Shown here piece by piece: positions 62,151 to 64,000 of a stretch of 64,000 bases of DNA. Where the stretch lies: positions 2,852,001 through 2,916,000 of the forward strand of contig NZ_JAJDFX010000002.1 in the NCBI RefSeq assembly GCF_024704385.1, read 5' to 3'. The DNA comes from Cellulomonas sp. P24 (lineage in GTDB: Bacteria; Actinomycetota; Actinomycetes; Actinomycetales; Cellulomonadaceae). The notes below the pieces were generated by a model. The model saw only the letters and a list, made by a program, of their open reading frames with translations. It ran no database searches and had not been told where the DNA came from. How positions within the stretch are numbered: position 1 is the first letter of the stretch; every line of letters begins with the position of its first letter. The position numbers and the translations under genes were made by a program.

Positions 62151-63629
62151 ATGGCAACCACCACACCCCCGAAGCCGGCGACCGCGCTCAGCGGGCTCGA
62201 CCGCTACTTCAAGATCACCGAACGAGGATCGACCGTCGGTGCCGAGGTCCGCGGCGGCCTCGTGACCTTCTTCACGATGAGCTACATCATCGTGCTCAAC
62301 CCGCTCATCGTCGGCACCGTCAAGGACGGGACCGGTCACTACCTCGGCGGCGGGACGTCGCCGAACCTCGCGATGGTCGCCGCCGCGACCGCGCTGGTCG
62401 CCGGTGTGATGTCGATCGCGATGGGTGTCGGCGCGAACTTCCCGCTCGCGATCGCGACGGGGCTGGGCCTCAACGCGTTCGTCGCGTACTCGATCGCGTC
62501 CCTGCCGGGGATGTCGTGGCAGGACGCGATGGGCCTGGTGGTGATCGAGGGCATCGTGATCCTCGCGCTGGTGCTCTCCGGGTTCCGGGAGGCCGTCTTC
62601 AAGGCGGTGCCGCACGAGATGAAGATCGCGATCAGCGTCGGCATCGGTCTGTTCATCGCCTTCATCGGCGTCGTCGACTCCGGGTTCGTCCGGATCCCCG
62701 CGAGCCACGCGACCCCCGTCGAGCTCGGCATCGGCGGCTCGCTCTCCTCGTGGCCGATCCTCGTGTTCGCCGTCGGGCTGGTGCTCGCGATCATCCTCAT
62801 GGTGCGCAAGGTGAAGGGCGCGATCCTCATCGCGATCCTCGGGTCGACCGTCCTGGCCGTGATCCTTCAGGCGGTCGCCAAGATCGGTGCCCAGACCCCG
62901 GACGGCAAGAACCCGACGGGCTGGGAGCTGAACGTCCCCGCGGTTCCGCACTCGTTGGTGTCGCTGCCGGACTTCGGCCTGCTCGGCAAGTTCTCGCTCT
63001 TCGGGTCGGTCGGCAAGGTCGGGATCACGGCGGTCGCGCTGTTCGTGTTCTCGCTCGTCCTGACGGACTTCTTCGACACGATGGGCACGATGGTCGCGAT
63101 CGGCAGCGAGGCGGGGTTGCTCGACGAGAAGGGCAACCCGATCAACACCAAGCAGATCCTGGTGGTCGACGCCGTTGCCGCGGCCGCGGGTGGCCTGGGC
63201 AGCGTCTCGTCGAACACCGGGTTCATCGAGTCCGCCGCGGGCGTCGGCGACGGCGCGCGGACGGGCCTGGCGTCGGTGGTCACCGGCGCGGCGTTCCTGC
63301 TGGCGACGTTCCTGTCCCCGATCGTCGGGATGGTCCCGTCGGAGGCCGCGACCCCGGCGCTCGTCGTGGTCGGGTTCCTCATGGTGATGCAGGTCTCGGG
63401 GATCGACTGGAAGAACATCGAGCTCGCGATCCCGGCGTTCCTCACGCTGATCGTCATGCCGTTCACCTACTCGATCACGTCGGGGATCGGCGCGGGCTTC
63501 ATCAGCTACGTCGTCATCAAGCTCGCGGTGCGCAAGGCTCGCGACGTCCACCCGCTCATGTGGGGCGCGAGCATCCTGTTCGTGGTCTACTTCACGCTCG
63601 GTCCGATCAAGGCCGCGCTCGGCATCTGA
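62151..63629 (+). CDS. NCS2 family (AzgA-type) nucleobase permease
   Basis: A 492-residue membrane transporter of the AzgA/PbuG branch of the NCS2 family, which imports guanine, hypoxanthine or adenine. Family motifs seen are TFFTMSYIIVLNPLIVG near the start, GANFPLAIATGLGLNAFVAY, LVLTDFFDTMGTMVAIGSEA, and GLGSVSSNTGFIESAAGVGD. About 12 hydrophobic segments are visible. The start is ATG 62151 (MATTTPPKPATALSG); a TTG six bases upstream is in frame. It has no link to chemotaxis and is its own unit between two terminators. Confidence 0.93.
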   Translation: MATTTPPKPATALSGLDRYFKITERGSTVGAEVRGGLVTFFTMSYIIVLNPLIVGTVKDGTGHYLGGGTSPNLAMVAAATALVAGVMSIAMGVGANFPLAIATGLGLNAFVAYSIASLPGMSWQDAMGLVVIEGIVILALVLSGFREAVFKAVPHEMKIAISVGIGLFIAFIGVVDSGFVRIPASHATPVELGIGGSLSSWPILVFAVGLVLAIILMVRKVKGAILIAILGSTVLAVILQAVAKIGAQTPDGKNPTGWELNVPAVPHSLVSLPDFGLLGKFSLFGSVGKVGITAVALFVFSLVLTDFFDTMGTMVAIGSEAGLLDEKGNPINTKQILVVDAVAAAAGGLGSVSSNTGFIESAAGVGDGARTGLASVVTGAAFLLATFLSPIVGMVPSEAATPALVVVGFLMVMQVSGIDWKNIELAIPAFLTLIVMPFTYSITSGIGAGFISYVVIKLAVRKARDVHPLMWGASILFVVYFTLGPIKAALGI

Positions 63630-63634
63630 CCCGA

Positions 63635-63665
63635 CCGCACCGGCGACCGTGCGTCGCCGGTGCGG
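63635..63665 (+). terminator. Permease terminator hairpin
   Basis: A perfect 13-bp inverted repeat (63635-63647 and 63653-63665) with a 5-base loop, six bases after the permease stop. Confidence 0.75.
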
Positions 63666-63768
63666 GGTCGATGGTCGTCCGGTCGGGGTGGGGGCCTCGA
63701 CCGGACGGCCTCGGCGCCTCGTCCGCCGCCGGCCACCCGCGGACCCCACCGGAGGGAAGGTTCCCGAC

Positions 63769-64000
63769 ATGCGCATCTCGGTCATTGGCTGTGGCTATCT
63801 CGGAGCGGTGCACGCGGCGGCGATGACCGCGCTCGGTCACGAGGTCGTCGGGGTCGACGTCGACGCGGCGAGGATCGCCGCGCTGTCGGACGGCCGTGCG
63901 CCGTTCTACGAGCCCGGGCTCCCGGAGCTCCTCGCGGAGACGTCGGCGACCGGACGGCTGCGCTTCACGACGGACCTCAGCCAGATCGCCGGCTGCGCGG
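63769..64000 (+). CDS. ugd: UDP-glucose 6-dehydrogenase, cut off by window end
   Basis: The first 77 residues of a UDP-glucose/GDP-mannose dehydrogenase family enzyme, starting at ATG 63769 behind GGAGGGAAGG. The NAD-binding Rossmann motif is visible (ISVIGCGYLGAVHAAAMTAL with GHEVVGVDVD), then the family motif APFYEPGLPELL. The catalytic Cys lies beyond the window. The product would supply UDP-glucuronate or a similar sugar acid for cell-surface polymers. Confidence 0.88.
   Translation, partial: MRISVIGCGYLGAVHAAAMTALGHEVVGVDVDAARIAALSDGRAPFYEPGLPELLAETSATGRLRFTTDLSQIAGCA

Overview
The window comes from a high-GC, motile Gram-positive actinobacterium, most likely a Cellulomonas-like member of the Micrococcales. 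The evidence is very high third-position GC, extensive ATGA, GTGA and TGATG gene overlaps, actinobacterial families (DUF3027, DUF2530, TPM-domain protein, XPB-type helicase with a helicase-associated partner) and a flagellar cluster without the P- and L-ring genes. The genus is an inference.

Layout. 1-15.6 kb is housekeeping DNA: a cut-off response regulator, PspA, a TPM-domain membrane protein, a class I glutamine amidotransferase, an XPB helicase and its partner, a cold-shock protein, a DUF3027 protein, a large sacsin-like ATPase, an MFS transporter, a DedA protein and a DUF2530 protein. 15.7-20.5 kb on the minus strand is flgN-flgK-flgL-fliW-HDOD. From 20.7 to 62.0 kb the plus strand carries sigma-28, flagellin, fliD, fliS, the basal body and export genes (flgB to flhA), an flhF-like gene, csrA, cheA, cheW, four chemoreceptor genes, cheB, cheR, and two response-regulator/phosphatase pairs. 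A purine/xanthine-type permease and the start of a UDP-glucose dehydrogenase gene close the window.

How it works together. Seven sites share the architecture TCAC-like / N15 / CCGAT-like, as expected for the FliA/WhiG sigma factor encoded here. They sit before flgN, fliC, flgB, fliM, cheA, the fourth chemoreceptor and cheB. csrA, fliW and a GGA-loop hairpin in the flagellin leader make up a complete FliW-CsrA-flagellin circuit. Chemotaxis signals pass from four receptors with almost identical signalling modules through one CheW and one CheA to two CheY-like regulators, each followed by a CheX/CheC-like phosphatase candidate.

Quality warning. Six apparent +1 frameshifts interrupt five conserved genes (XPB helicase twice, its partner, MFS, flgK, cheB). 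All six fall in runs of 5-8 G on the plus strand and all are repaired by removing one G. The fliF start suggests one missing C. These look like sequence errors, not decay, and I annotate the genes as probably intact.

The most interesting points are the sigma-28 regulon (including a possibly leaderless fliM), the CsrA hairpin, an FlhF homologue without a P-loop, a flagellar-operon NlpC/P60 hydrolase without a signal peptide, homogenised receptor modules with foreign-looking codon use, and a perfect CRP/GlxR-type palindrome before one receptor gene. No tRNA, rRNA, CRISPR array or insertion sequence was seen, and no gene-free stretch exceeds about 220 bases.
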